Below are positions 8,568 to 17,093 of a stretch of 64,000 nucleotides of DNA, one piece after another (the first letter of the stretch is position 1; each line of letters begins with the position of its first letter). This DNA is from Gemmatimonadota bacterium (GTDB lineage: Bacteria > Gemmatimonadota > Gemmatimonadetes > Longimicrobiales > Gaopeijiaceae), in NCBI GenBank assembly GCA_027623325.1, contig JAQBXY010000011.1:21687-85686 (forward strand), read 5' to 3'. Below the pieces are notes generated by a model. The model was not told the DNA's origin. It searched no databases and saw nothing but the letters and a program-made list of their open reading frames with translations. Position numbers and translations under genes: made by a program.

Positions 8568-8824
8568 CTACCGGGGCGAAGTACGCATAACCGCGGGCAG
8601 GTCTTCGCGCGCTCCCCAGTCGTGCCACGAACCATCGTAGAACTTGGTCTCGTATCCGAGCAGGCGCGCGGCGAAGTAGGTGAAGCTCGCCTCCAACCCA
8701 CCATGCAGTAGGCGACGACCGTATCGCCCTCATCGGCGCCTGCTGACTCAAAGAGGTCAGCGAGGGCCGACTGCGAATGCAGCTGGGGCACAGAGGCGCT
8801 CGTGATGAACTCCTCCCAGTACAT
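8568..8824 (-). pseudogene. Rhodanese (sulfurtransferase) C-terminal remnant with a frameshift
   Basis: The frame from 8824 encodes YWEEFITSASVPQ, then GDTVVAYC, which ends at the rhodanese active-site cysteine. One base is missing immediately after TAC TGC. In the shifted frame the sequence continues as GGLEASFTYFAARLLGYETK, followed by FYDGSWHDWG, a canonical rhodanese C-terminus ending at a TAG. The first rhodanese repeat and the 5' half are also absent, and a terminator-like hairpin lies directly upstream. So this is a doubly damaged remnant. An assembly error could explain the single-base shift but not the 5' loss. Confidence 0.78.
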
Positions 8825-8846
8825 CTGGACACGGAGGAAGACACGA

Positions 8847-8878
8847 GGGCCGCCCCGACCCTGGGGTCGAGGCGGCCC
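8847..8878 (-). terminator. Hairpin after the poly-aspartate gene
   Basis: GGGCCGCC plus TCGACCC pairs with GGGTCGG plus GGCGGCCC: 15 bp including one G-U pair, with a 2-base loop. It lies 29 bp downstream of the minus-strand stop codon of the poly-Asp gene. No T-tract follows, so this may be a Rho-assisted or attenuating structure. Confidence 0.5.
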
Positions 8879-8907
8879 AAGCCTTCAGACGTGACGTGAG
8901 TCAGCGA

Positions 8908-9108
8908 CTACCACATGTCGTCGTCGTCATCGTCCGGTTCGTCGTCGTCATCGTCATCGTCATCGTCATCGTCGTCATCATCATCGTCGTCATCGTCGTC
9001 GTCCCAATCATCGTCGTCCCAGTCTTCATCATCGACTTCGTCGTCGTCGCCCATGGCAAACACTTGGGGCTCGATCTCATCTTCCTCGTACCAATCCGAC
9101 CGGCTCAT
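8908..9108 (-). CDS. Poly-aspartate mini-protein
   Basis: A 66-residue, extremely acidic protein. The N-terminus is MSRSDWYEEDEIEPQVFAMG, followed by a tail that is almost entirely aspartate, broken by W, E, V and P and ending in W. The tail is encoded by a GAT/GAC tandem repeat. It looks like a real gene: an SD GGAGG lies seven bases before the ATG, a good promoter sits about 70 bp upstream and a hairpin follows. The function is unknown; divalent-cation binding or DNA mimicry would suit the charge but are conjecture. The complementary strand reads as poly-Ser or poly-Val and is not considered coding. Confidence 0.6.
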   Translation of the reverse strand: MSRSDWYEEDEIEPQVFAMGDDDEVDDEDWDDDDWDDDDDDDDDDDDDDDDDDDDDEPDDDDDDMW

Positions 9109-9180
9109 CTCCGTGCCTCCATGGTAGATGCCCGGGTCGCGACCGACCCGTATCGGGCCCGACCGGAGCGTGTTGTCGCG

Positions 9181-9208
9181 AACATATAATCCTCCTCCAA
9201 CATGTCAA
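9181..9208 (-). promoter_or_regulatory. Sigma-70-like promoter upstream of the poly-aspartate gene
   Basis: TTGACA (9203-9208) and TATGTT (9181-9186) are separated by 16 bp on the minus strand. A perfect -35 box is rare in this GC-rich window. Confidence 0.5.
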
Positions 9209-9257
9209 CGGGAAAAATTCTGGGACGGCTCACAGCCCCCGCCCGAAGCGCCTCGCG

Positions 9258-10187
9258 TTAGCGCGTCGGAAGCTGGTAGAGCGTACGCATTTCGATCTGA
9301 AACGTGACGTGTTCAATCGAGAAGCGGCCCATCCGTTCGCGGATTTCTCCGAGAATACGTGTATGCTGAGTCACGTCGTCGATGACCCCGTGACCCGACA
9401 GCGCCACGAAGCCACTGGTCAGCGTCCAGACGTGCACATCGTGCACCTCGTCGAGCCCCTCGATCGAGCGCAGCGACGCGAGAATCGACTCCACGTCGAG
9501 GTGCGATGGCACCGATTCGAGCAGAACATCCGCGGCTTCCCGCACCAGATTCCAGGCGCTGAAGAGAATCAGGAGCGCGATCACCACAGATATGATCGGA
9601 TCCGCTGCGGTCCACCCGGTGGTCAACACGACGACGCCCGCAGCGATAGCCCCTACGGATCCGAGGAGATCGCCCAGGACGTGCAGGTATGCACCGCGAA
9701 CGTTGAGATTGTCGTGGGCATGGCTGTGAAGTAGCGCCGCACCCATGAGGTTCACACCCAACCCAAGCCCGGCGACGGACAGCATCACCACCCCATCGAT
9801 CGCGACCGGCTCTCGCAGTCGCCCCCACGCTTCTACAATGATCAAGCCTGCGATCACGAGGAGGGTGGCGCCGTTGATCAGCGCCGCGAGGATCTCGAAG
9901 CGTGCATATCCGTAGGTGCGCCGATGGGTCGCCGGTCGCTGAGACAGGCGCATGGCGAAGACGGAAAGTGCCAGCGCGGCAACGTCGGCGAACATGTGTC
10001 CCGCGTCGGCCAGGAGCGCGAGAGAATTCGAAAGGACGCCACCGACTACCTCGGCGATCATGAAGGTGGCGGTAATGCCCAGGACCCAGAGGAGCCGCCG
10101 ACTCACGGCACGACGGTCGCCCGGACCGTGCTTGTGCTCGGCACCGTCGTGCTCGTGATGGTGACGATGGTGGCTGTGGGCGATCAC
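9258..10187 (-). CDS. Cation diffusion facilitator (Zn/Co/Cd efflux) transporter
   Basis: A 309-residue CDF-family antiporter exporting divalent metal ions in exchange for protons. A His-rich cytoplasmic N-terminus (HSHHRHHHEHDG) precedes six transmembrane helices. LLADAGHMFADV and HVLGDLLGS carry the metal-site His/Asp residues. The C-terminal cytoplasmic domain contains VHDVHVWTL. The GTG start overlaps the stop of the upstream antiporter gene by 4 bp (GTGA). An extended reading upstream of this GTG is arginine-rich and overlaps the other gene, so I reject it. Confidence 0.9.
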   Translation of the reverse strand: MIAHSHHRHHHEHDGAEHKHGPGDRRAVSRRLLWVLGITATFMIAEVVGGVLSNSLALLADAGHMFADVAALALSVFAMRLSQRPATHRRTYGYARFEILAALINGATLLVIAGLIIVEAWGRLREPVAIDGVVMLSVAGLGLGVNLMGAALLHSHAHDNLNVRGAYLHVLGDLLGSVGAIAAGVVVLTTGWTAADPIISVVIALLILFSAWNLVREAADVLLESVPSHLDVESILASLRSIEGLDEVHDVHVWTLTSGFVALSGHGVIDDVTQHTRILGEIRERMGRFSIEHVTFQIEMRTLYQLPTR

Positions 10188-11530
10188 GCGGTTTCCCCGT
10201 CGGCGTCGGCACGAGGAGCCGCGAGGGCTCGACCGAGCAGAATGGGTCCGGCGAGGATGTTGCCGAGGATGATCGCCATCGACAGCGCGACGACGTTCGG
10301 ACCGAGCTCCGGGAACCGATCGGCCACAAGAAGAGTCAAGCCGAGCGAGACTCCCCCCTGTGAGATCAGCCCCTGCCATGCATAACCCTCGAGGTGGGCG
10401 TCCCCCTGGGCGCGTCTGACACCCCTGATCGTCGCGAACCGGGTGAGGCCGACACGGGCGAAGAAGAGAAACACCGCCGCCAGACCGAATTGTGCGACAG
10501 CGCCGAGATCGAGCCCCGCGCCCGCCACCGTGAAGAAGAAGGCAAACACCACGACGGCGACCGAGCGGATGCCCTGGATCATCCGATCGCCCGCGGGGGA
10601 AAGGTTCTCGATGACGAAACCGGCGGTCACCCCTGTGAGCAGCAACTCGAAGTGAAACTCCTCGACGAGGACGACCATCAAATAGGCAAAAAGGAAGGTC
10701 GCGAACGGGGAGCGCGGGTCGGCTCCTTCACCTCCGAGGTACTGCGAGAAGACCCACCCGAGGGCGCCCCCGAGCAGGAGTGACCCGCCCACTTCCCATC
10801 CGAGGGCCAGTAGGGCCGCCGATGAAAACGACTGCGTTGGATCGAGGAGCGGAGCGACCATGGTGAGCGTGAACGTGAACAAGACGATCACCACCACGTC
10901 CTTCACGATCGTCACACCGAGGATCAACTCCGACAGTGGGCCCGTGGAGTGTTTCTCCTCGATCACGGCAACGGTGAGATCCGGGGATGAATTCGCCGAC
11001 CAGATCCCCAGGAGGAGCGCGACGGCGAGCACACCCTGGAAAGGCAGCTCGGCCAGGAACGGAACGAACGGGCTGATCACAACGAGCGCGGCCGCCATCC
11101 CGATCCACACGATCCCTGTAATCATGAGGGTCGTGACCACGATCAGCTTCGCTTGAGGTCGCAGCGCGCCGACCTTCAACTCACCACCCGCGAGCATCGC
11201 GATGAGTGCGAGCGCGAATAAGTCGATCAGCCGGAGGTCGTCTACCGCCACCTGTGGGAGCAATTCGAGCGCGGACGGGCCGAGTACCATGCCGATCACG
11301 ATGAACCCCGTGATCCTCGGGAGGCCGACCTCCGTTGCTAGCGAGCCTGCAACCGAGGCGGCGAGCAGAACGAAGCCCAGAAAGATCGCCAGGCGACCGT
11401 TGTCGACTTGGGCCGGAGCCACTTCGAAGGTGAGCCACGTCAGCCCGACGAGCAGCGCCAACGTCACCACCAGCCGCAACGCGGGGATGATGCCGCCGGA
11501 CGATCCGGGTCGGGGGGGGACGGAACTCAT
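10184..11530 (-). CDS. CPA2-type cation/proton antiporter (KefB-like membrane domain)
   Basis: About 448 residues with 12-13 hydrophobic helices of the Na+/H+ exchanger fold. Features include GLPRITGFIVIGMVLGPSAL in helix 2, an acidic ANSSPDLT segment in the core, and a GVSLGLTLLVADRFPE region. No C-terminal RCK/TrkA-N domain is present. Probable role: monovalent cation/proton exchange and pH or ion homeostasis. I chose ATG 11530 over an upstream GTG because the residues before it are not hydrophobic or conserved in style. Co-transcribed with the CDF transporter through a 4-bp overlap. Confidence 0.85.
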   Translation of the reverse strand: MSSVPPRPGSSGGIIPALRLVVTLALLVGLTWLTFEVAPAQVDNGRLAIFLGFVLLAASVAGSLATEVGLPRITGFIVIGMVLGPSALELLPQVAVDDLRLIDLFALALIAMLAGGELKVGALRPQAKLIVVTTLMITGIVWIGMAAALVVISPFVPFLAELPFQGVLAVALLLGIWSANSSPDLTVAVIEEKHSTGPLSELILGVTIVKDVVVIVLFTFTLTMVAPLLDPTQSFSSAALLALGWEVGGSLLLGGALGWVFSQYLGGEGADPRSPFATFLFAYLMVVLVEEFHFELLLTGVTAGFVIENLSPAGDRMIQGIRSVAVVVFAFFFTVAGAGLDLGAVAQFGLAAVFLFFARVGLTRFATIRGVRRAQGDAHLEGYAWQGLISQGGVSLGLTLLVADRFPELGPNVVALSMAIILGNILAGPILLGRALAAPRADADGETA

Positions 11531-11652
11531 ACGAGTGTCGGAGCGAGGGGCGGCAACCGGATGGGCCAAGATAGACCCGGGACGGTGCCGCCTCAACGCG
11601 GGTCCCCATACCTTAGATCTTCTCTCCACGGACGTTACGAGGCCCGGAGTCC

Positions 11653-13734
11653 ATGAACCCCGACATCAATCCGCTCCTGTCCCGAGCGTTCCGCATTCCC
11701 TTCCACCTCATTGAGGCCGGACACGTCGAGCCCGGAATCCGTGAGGCGCTTCGGCTCGCGAGCGCTGAGGTGGAGGCGGTTGCATCGGATCAAGAACCAC
11801 CCACCTGGGCAAACACGATTGGTCGATTGGACCGCGCGGCCGAGGACTTTTCCGAACGAACCGGTCCGGCGGGTCATCTCATCGCCGTCGCGGAAACTCC
11901 GGAGTTACGCGATGCGTACAACGCCGTCCTCCCCGAAATCTCGGCGTTCTGGGCGAGCCTCCCGCTGCACGAAGCACTCTGGGAACGGATCAAGGCCTTC
12001 GCGGCCTCCGACGAAGCGGCCGCGCTGGCCGGAATTCAGAAACGGCATCTCGACAAGACGGTTCGCGAGTTCCAGCGGGCCGGCGCCGACCTTCCGAAGG
12101 ATGTGAAGAAGCACCTGGAGTCTTTGCAGGTCGAAATCGCTCAGCTGCAGCAGAAATTCAGCGAGAACGTGTTGGACGCGACGGCTGCGTTCGAACTGTT
12201 GGTGCCGAACGAGGGTCGACTCGCCGGTGTCCCGGACGCCCCCAAACGCCGCTTTCGCGCGCGCGCGCAGGAGAAGGGCTTCGACGGGTGGCTACTCACG
12301 CTCGACTATCCTTCCGTGGAACCGATCCTGAAGCACTGCCAGGACCGTGAACTGCGTCGCGAGATTCTCGTCGCCTACTCCACTCGTTGTCGAGACGGGG
12401 ACTTCGACAATCGTGGACTGCTCGCCCGGATCCTCCGCTTGCGGCACGAAGTCGCCACGCTGCTTGGATACGGCGGCTTCGCGGACTACGTGCTGGCGGA
12501 TCGTATGGCGGGCAGCGGTGCTCGCGCCGTCGCGTTCGAAGCGGAGTTGGTGGAGCGCACGCGCGCGTTCTGGGAGAGGGATACCCGTGACTTGACGGAG
12601 CACGCCCGCACGCTCGGCCTCGCAGAACTCGAGCCGTGGGATGTCTCCTTCGCGATGGAGAGCCTGCGCAAGCTGCGCTACGACATCGACGACGAGATCC
12701 TGAGGCCGTACTTCCCGCTCGGCCAGGTCCTGGCCGGCATGTTCGAAATCGTGCGTCGAGCCTTCGGCTTCCGGATTCAGGAACGAACCATCGAGGAAGT
12801 GTGGCACGCCGACGTGCGCTTCTACGAGATCTTCGACGAGGCCGACGTCTTCGTCGGCGCCTTCTATACCGACTGGTTCCCTCGCAAGGAGAAACGCCAG
12901 GGAGCCTGGATGAACAACTTCCTCACCGGCGGACCGCGGGGCGACGATTTCACTCCCCATCTCGGTGTCATGTGCGGGAACTTCACGCCGCCCGAAGGAG
13001 ATGACCCGGCCCTCCTGACGCACCGCGAGGTCGAGACGACGTTCCACGAGTTCGGCCACCTGCTGCATCACTGCACGTCGAGGGTCGAGGTCCCGTCGCG
13101 GGCCGGCATCAATGTCGCGTGGGACTGGGTGGAACTCCCGAGCCAGTTGATGGAGAACTGGACCTGGGAGCGGGAGGCGCTCGACCTCTTCGCCAGCCAT
13201 CACGAAACGGGGGAGAGCCTCCCGTCGGAGGTATTCGATCGAATGGTCGCGGCACGACGATTCATGGGAGGCTGGGCGCAGATGCGGCAGCTCTCGCTTG
13301 GCACCGTCGACCTGGCGTTGCACGAAGAGTTGGCACCGCGTCTCAACGCGGAGGCGGGGGCATCCCCCGATGCACACGTCGATGCCCGCCAGGGCGATGA
13401 GGTCATGGAGTTCGGGGAGTCACGCTTCACGCCCTTTGCACCGGCTCCCGGTTTCGCCCGCCTGCACGGGCTGACCTCCTTCACGCATCTGTTTGCAGGA
13501 GGATACGCGGCGGGCTACTACAGCTACCTCTGGTCCGAGGTCCTTGATGCGGACGTGTTCACCCGATTCCGGGACGAGGGGATCTTCAACCGGGAGACGG
13601 GACGCAGCTACGTGGACTCCATCCTGTCGCGTGGGGATTCGGCCGATCCAGATGCGCTCTTCCTGGAATTCATGGGACGTGCGCCCGATGCCGAGGCCTT
13701 GTTGGAACGAAATCTGGGAAGTTTGATCGGCTAG
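11653..13734 (+). CDS. prlC: M3-family oligopeptidase (oligopeptidase A / PrlC type)
   Basis: A 693-residue cytosolic metallopeptidase with no signal peptide. The thermolysin-like zinc motif HEFGH is at about residues 465-469, in TTFHEFGHLLHHC. The family-typical ENWTWE segment supplies the third ligand region, and GWAQMRQLSLGTVDLALH and AAGYYSYLWSEVLDADVF occur further on, as in oligopeptidase A. Length agrees with the family (about 680). It degrades short peptides, including cleaved signal peptides. GGAG lies a few bases before the ATG. Confidence 0.93.
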   Translation: MNPDINPLLSRAFRIPFHLIEAGHVEPGIREALRLASAEVEAVASDQEPPTWANTIGRLDRAAEDFSERTGPAGHLIAVAETPELRDAYNAVLPEISAFWASLPLHEALWERIKAFAASDEAAALAGIQKRHLDKTVREFQRAGADLPKDVKKHLESLQVEIAQLQQKFSENVLDATAAFELLVPNEGRLAGVPDAPKRRFRARAQEKGFDGWLLTLDYPSVEPILKHCQDRELRREILVAYSTRCRDGDFDNRGLLARILRLRHEVATLLGYGGFADYVLADRMAGSGARAVAFEAELVERTRAFWERDTRDLTEHARTLGLAELEPWDVSFAMESLRKLRYDIDDEILRPYFPLGQVLAGMFEIVRRAFGFRIQERTIEEVWHADVRFYEIFDEADVFVGAFYTDWFPRKEKRQGAWMNNFLTGGPRGDDFTPHLGVMCGNFTPPEGDDPALLTHREVETTFHEFGHLLHHCTSRVEVPSRAGINVAWDWVELPSQLMENWTWEREALDLFASHHETGESLPSEVFDRMVAARRFMGGWAQMRQLSLGTVDLALHEELAPRLNAEAGASPDAHVDARQGDEVMEFGESRFTPFAPAPGFARLHGLTSFTHLFAGGYAAGYYSYLWSEVLDADVFTRFRDEGIFNRETGRSYVDSILSRGDSADPDALFLEFMGRAPDAEALLERNLGSLIG

Positions 13735-13809
13735 AGGTGGGCGCGAGCGACACCTCCGCAGCTACCCGGCGTATAAGCGAAAGAGATGAATCAGGCGAAG
13801 CGAGGCGAC

Positions 13810-14823
13810 ATGAAGATGCACAGGGGCATTTCGACGGCGGTCACGGTGTGCGCCGTCCTTCTCTCCGTCGCGGCGTGCGGCGACAAACCCCTCAGTTATG
13901 GCGATCCGAACAGCGTCATCGCCGTTATGTCGCAAGACCAGTGGTTCGAGGTCTCCCAGGACATTTACGACGCTCTGGAACAGACCATCACGACGGTACG
14001 GGAGGAAAAGACCTTCACGGTCACCTATCAGGAGCCCTCCGCCGAGTTCTGGGACCGCCTGAGGCGGTTTCGCCAGATCCTCGCGGTTGGAAGTCGGTCG
14101 GACGCATGGGTGCAGCAGATCCTCGAGGAGTCGCGAGAGGCCATCACGGAGAACGGGGTCCATCAGGTCTACAACGTCTGGGCGAGCGGCCAGACCGTCA
14201 CGCTCGTCTTGCTGGACGACGGATGGACCCAGGCTGATCTCGCCCCTCACCTGGCCGGCGTGAACGAACTCCTGGACGCTCAGTACCGCTCCTATGCACG
14301 GAACCGGATGTACATCTCAGGCAGGGACTCGGCCCTGGCCGATACCCTGTCGCTCCGGGCGGGCTTCCTCCTCTACCTGCCCGATGTCTACGAGTGGCGC
14401 CAGCGCGACTCGGTCTATGTGTTCCGGAACGACAACCCCGATCCGTCCGAACTCATCCGTCAGGTCGCGGTGACGTGGCTCACCCCGGCCCCAAGCCGCC
14501 TGAGTACCGAGGCGGTGCTCGAATGGCGCGCTCGAATCGCAGACGCGAACTACTCCGAGCCGCAGGAGGTCGTCCTCGACGGGCTCCAACAGATCACCTT
14601 CGAGCACCAGGGCAACTCCGCTTCGGAGGTCCGTAGCCAGTGGCGCAATCCTCCGGATCGAGGCTGGCCTGCGGGCGGACCGCTGATTACCCGAGTCGTC
14701 ACGTGCGACAACCAGGACCGTACCTACCTTCTCGACGCCTGGCTGTACGCCCCGGGGAAAGAGAAGTACGAGTACATGATCCAGCTCGAGACCATCCTCG
14801 ACACCTTCCGCTGCACGTCGTAG
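13810..14823 (+). CDS. DUF4837-type lipoprotein
   Basis: About 337 residues. The N-terminal lipoprotein signal ends in LLSVAACGD (lipidated Cys23 from this start). The rest resembles the DUF4837 family, common in Bacteroidota and relatives, built of two related halves: NSVIAVMSQDQWFEVSQDIYD near the start and YVFRNDNPDPSELIRQVAVTW later. Function unknown. The chosen ATG has GAGG four bases upstream; an upstream ATG at 13786 adds eight residues without an SD. Confidence 0.72.
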   Translation: MKMHRGISTAVTVCAVLLSVAACGDKPLSYGDPNSVIAVMSQDQWFEVSQDIYDALEQTITTVREEKTFTVTYQEPSAEFWDRLRRFRQILAVGSRSDAWVQQILEESREAITENGVHQVYNVWASGQTVTLVLLDDGWTQADLAPHLAGVNELLDAQYRSYARNRMYISGRDSALADTLSLRAGFLLYLPDVYEWRQRDSVYVFRNDNPDPSELIRQVAVTWLTPAPSRLSTEAVLEWRARIADANYSEPQEVVLDGLQQITFEHQGNSASEVRSQWRNPPDRGWPAGGPLITRVVTCDNQDRTYLLDAWLYAPGKEKYEYMIQLETILDTFRCTS

Positions 14824-14920
14824 TGCGGGGGAGGCGTCGGTAGGCAACTCCGCGGCTGGAACACGGGGTAGGACTGGCGGATTCATCGGACAGTCGCGTC
14901 TCATTGCCGAGGATCTCCGT

Positions 14921-15451
14921 ATGCGCTGGACCATCCGTGTCGTCGTCGTTCTCGCCCTGGCGTTTCTGGGCGTTGTCCCCGCAGTGGAGGCGCAGCCCCG
15001 ACCGAGCCAGCACGGCGCCGTTACCCAGATGGTGAACTCCACCACGATCACCGTCGAATACGATCGTCCAGTGCTGAGAGGTCGGTCGTTGTTCGGTGAG
15101 CTCCTCGACTACGACGTCGTTTGGACCCCAGGCGCGAATCGCGCCACTTGGGTGGAGTTCACGGAGCCGGTCCATGTGGAGGGCGCCCCGCTACCGGCAG
15201 GTCGGTACGGTGTCTGGACGGTGCCTCACGAGTCGGCCCCATGGGAGGTCGTGTTCGTGCGCGAGTGGGACACGCATCACTCGTACTTTCCCATGGAAAG
15301 CGAAGCGCTCCGCGTCACTGCGACGGCAGAAACCGGAGCGCACATGGAGGTCCTCGCCTTCTACTTTCCGTTGGTCGGCCCCTACGAGACGACGCTCCGA
15401 TTCCATTGGGGTGAGGTCGTACTTCCGCTCCGGATCACCGTTCCGCAGTAG
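14921..15451 (+). CDS. DUF2911 family secreted protein
   Basis: 176 residues with a Sec signal peptide (about residues 1-24, ending VEA-QP). The DUF2911 signature is clear: ITVEYDRPVLRGRSLFGELL, VWTPGANRATWVEF, and LPAGRYGVWTVP. The function of the family is unknown. A GAGGA SD lies seven bases before the ATG. Confidence 0.85.
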   Translation: MRWTIRVVVVLALAFLGVVPAVEAQPRPSQHGAVTQMVNSTTITVEYDRPVLRGRSLFGELLDYDVVWTPGANRATWVEFTEPVHVEGAPLPAGRYGVWTVPHESAPWEVVFVREWDTHHSYFPMESEALRVTATAETGAHMEVLAFYFPLVGPYETTLRFHWGEVVLPLRITVPQ

Positions 15452-15513
15452 GGGGCGACGGGCTCGACCAGCGGGCGGCGAGCCCAGCGGGCGAGCGGGC
15501 GCCCTCAACGCGG

Positions 15514-16911
15514 CTACTTCCGGGACAGCAGTTCCCGCAGGCCGCGATAGTCGTGGAACGCCAGCCCGGCGAACGCCGGCGCACCGATCAGATGGCGCAC
15601 GATGGTGTCGGTGACCCGCTCCATGCGCTCGCGTCCGAGATTGTGGAACGACTGTTTGTCGGCGGCCACCCGAATCGGACGGCCGGCCGGCCAGTGCCTC
15701 AGGAAGCGAGCGCCGACGGTCCGCTCCCGAAGCTCCAGAAGGGCCTCCTCGCTATCGACGACCCATACCCTCGTGCGCGAGTCCTGACCCTCCTCGAGAA
15801 CCACCCATCGAAGATCCCCGTGCGGCGGGAGGCCCTCTCGGATGGGGCCGAAGAAGGTGTGGAGGTCTTCATCCACCAGGCGGGTCGTCTCCACGCCGAC
15901 GAAGACGTCGACACCCATCGCTTCACCCATCTCGAGTTCGTGGAGCGCATGGGCCAGCGCGCCGTCCGCACCCTCGGCGATGGTCCGATAGTCCATGATC
16001 GCGATGTCGTCTACGAGCGACATGAGGTGCTCGAGCACCCGCGCGCGCCGCCCTTGGTACACGGCCTCCATGTAGACACCTGTCTCCTCGTCGGGGGCGT
16101 CGAACCAGAAGGGAATATCGACGGCGACTGCCAATCCCCCCACTCTCGCGATGCGTGATACACCGGCGATCAGTTCGACATAGCCGTCGAGCAGCAACGA
16201 GCGACTCGGGCCCTGGAAGCCCTGGGCGAGATAGGGCTCGATATCGTAGCGCACCCCATGGAAGCGCTGCTCCTCGGGAACGGCACGATTGTGCTCCACG
16301 AGCCGTTCGACGGTGCGATAGACGCCGGCGTGGTTTTGGGGAAGCACGTAATCACGATCGCCATCGAGCGCGTACGCCAGCGTTCCGCGCGCGCGCATCT
16401 CGGCGACGAGCGGCCCGATCTCCTCACTCGAAAAGGGGATGTAGCCGGCAGACGGCGACGTGCCCTCCGCCGCGGCCAGGTACAGAAACGCTCGCGTGAT
16501 GCCGCGAGCCTCGAGGAAATCCAGGAAGACCTCGCGCTCCGCCAGGTCGCGGATGAGTTCTTCTGTATTCCAAACCCAGAGCGCCGTCTGCCGTGTTTCG
16601 ACCCGATCGAGCGTGGAGGAAACGGGCATCGGCGGCGGGTCCGGGTAGGTGACCCGTGGCGGGATACTCCCCTCGCGCAGGTAGTACATGCCGAGTCGGA
16701 TCCCCTCGGGCGCGTAGGCGACGGAAACCCGGCCCCGCCGCACCTCCGAGGGTCCCGCGAGCCCGTAGGCACCCAGATCGACCTCGACGCTGATGAGGGG
16801 GAGCGCTTCCTGCGCGCCGCCACCGGTGGGGACGACGGCCGACGCCGCGAGGCAGAACAGCACCGGGACGGTCGAGCGCACGGCGGCTCCGACGGAGTGA
16901 GGAATCAGCAC
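15514..16911 (-). CDS. Secreted protein of unknown function, probable TIM-barrel fold
   Basis: About 465 residues with a hydrophobic N-terminal export signal. The central part reads as an alternating beta/alpha barrel: TALWVWNTEELI, GITRAFLYLA, GTLAYALDGDRDYV, FHGVRYDIEPYL, GLAVAVDIPFWF, DDIAIMDYRT and MGVDVFVGVETT. VRYDIEPY and AIMDYRT resemble barrel active-site strands of glycoside hydrolase-like proteins, but I cannot assign a family. The GTG start is the longest option and uncertain. It is convergent with the DUF2911 gene. Confidence 0.65.
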   Translation of the reverse strand: MLIPHSVGAAVRSTVPVLFCLAASAVVPTGGGAQEALPLISVEVDLGAYGLAGPSEVRRGRVSVAYAPEGIRLGMYYLREGSIPPRVTYPDPPPMPVSSTLDRVETRQTALWVWNTEELIRDLAEREVFLDFLEARGITRAFLYLAAAEGTSPSAGYIPFSSEEIGPLVAEMRARGTLAYALDGDRDYVLPQNHAGVYRTVERLVEHNRAVPEEQRFHGVRYDIEPYLAQGFQGPSRSLLLDGYVELIAGVSRIARVGGLAVAVDIPFWFDAPDEETGVYMEAVYQGRRARVLEHLMSLVDDIAIMDYRTIAEGADGALAHALHELEMGEAMGVDVFVGVETTRLVDEDLHTFFGPIREGLPPHGDLRWVVLEEGQDSRTRVWVVDSEEALLELRERTVGARFLRHWPAGRPIRVAADKQSFHNLGRERMERVTDTIVRHLIGAPAFAGLAFHDYRGLRELLSRK

Positions 16912-17093
16912 GATATGCTACACGACATCGGGGCCAAGGGTCACCCCGAACGACGGCGAAGATTGTCGTCTTCACAACAAGTCCCGTTGGATCGGCACGT
17001 CCGCCGCAACGTCCGAAATCGGCGACTGGCGCCCCTCGACGGCAGGGTTACGTTGGAGTCCAAGCCCGACCCACGCACCGCCACCGCACCTTC

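Noticed and set aside
8568..8824. Rhodanese remnant as a third selenoprotein
   Set aside because: The active-site position is TGC (Cys) and the break is a one-base shift, not a UGA.
8915..9127. Poly-Ser and poly-Val frames opposite the poly-Asp gene
   Set aside because: Byproducts of the trinucleotide repeat; only the minus strand has a promoter, an SD and a sensible non-repetitive N-terminus.
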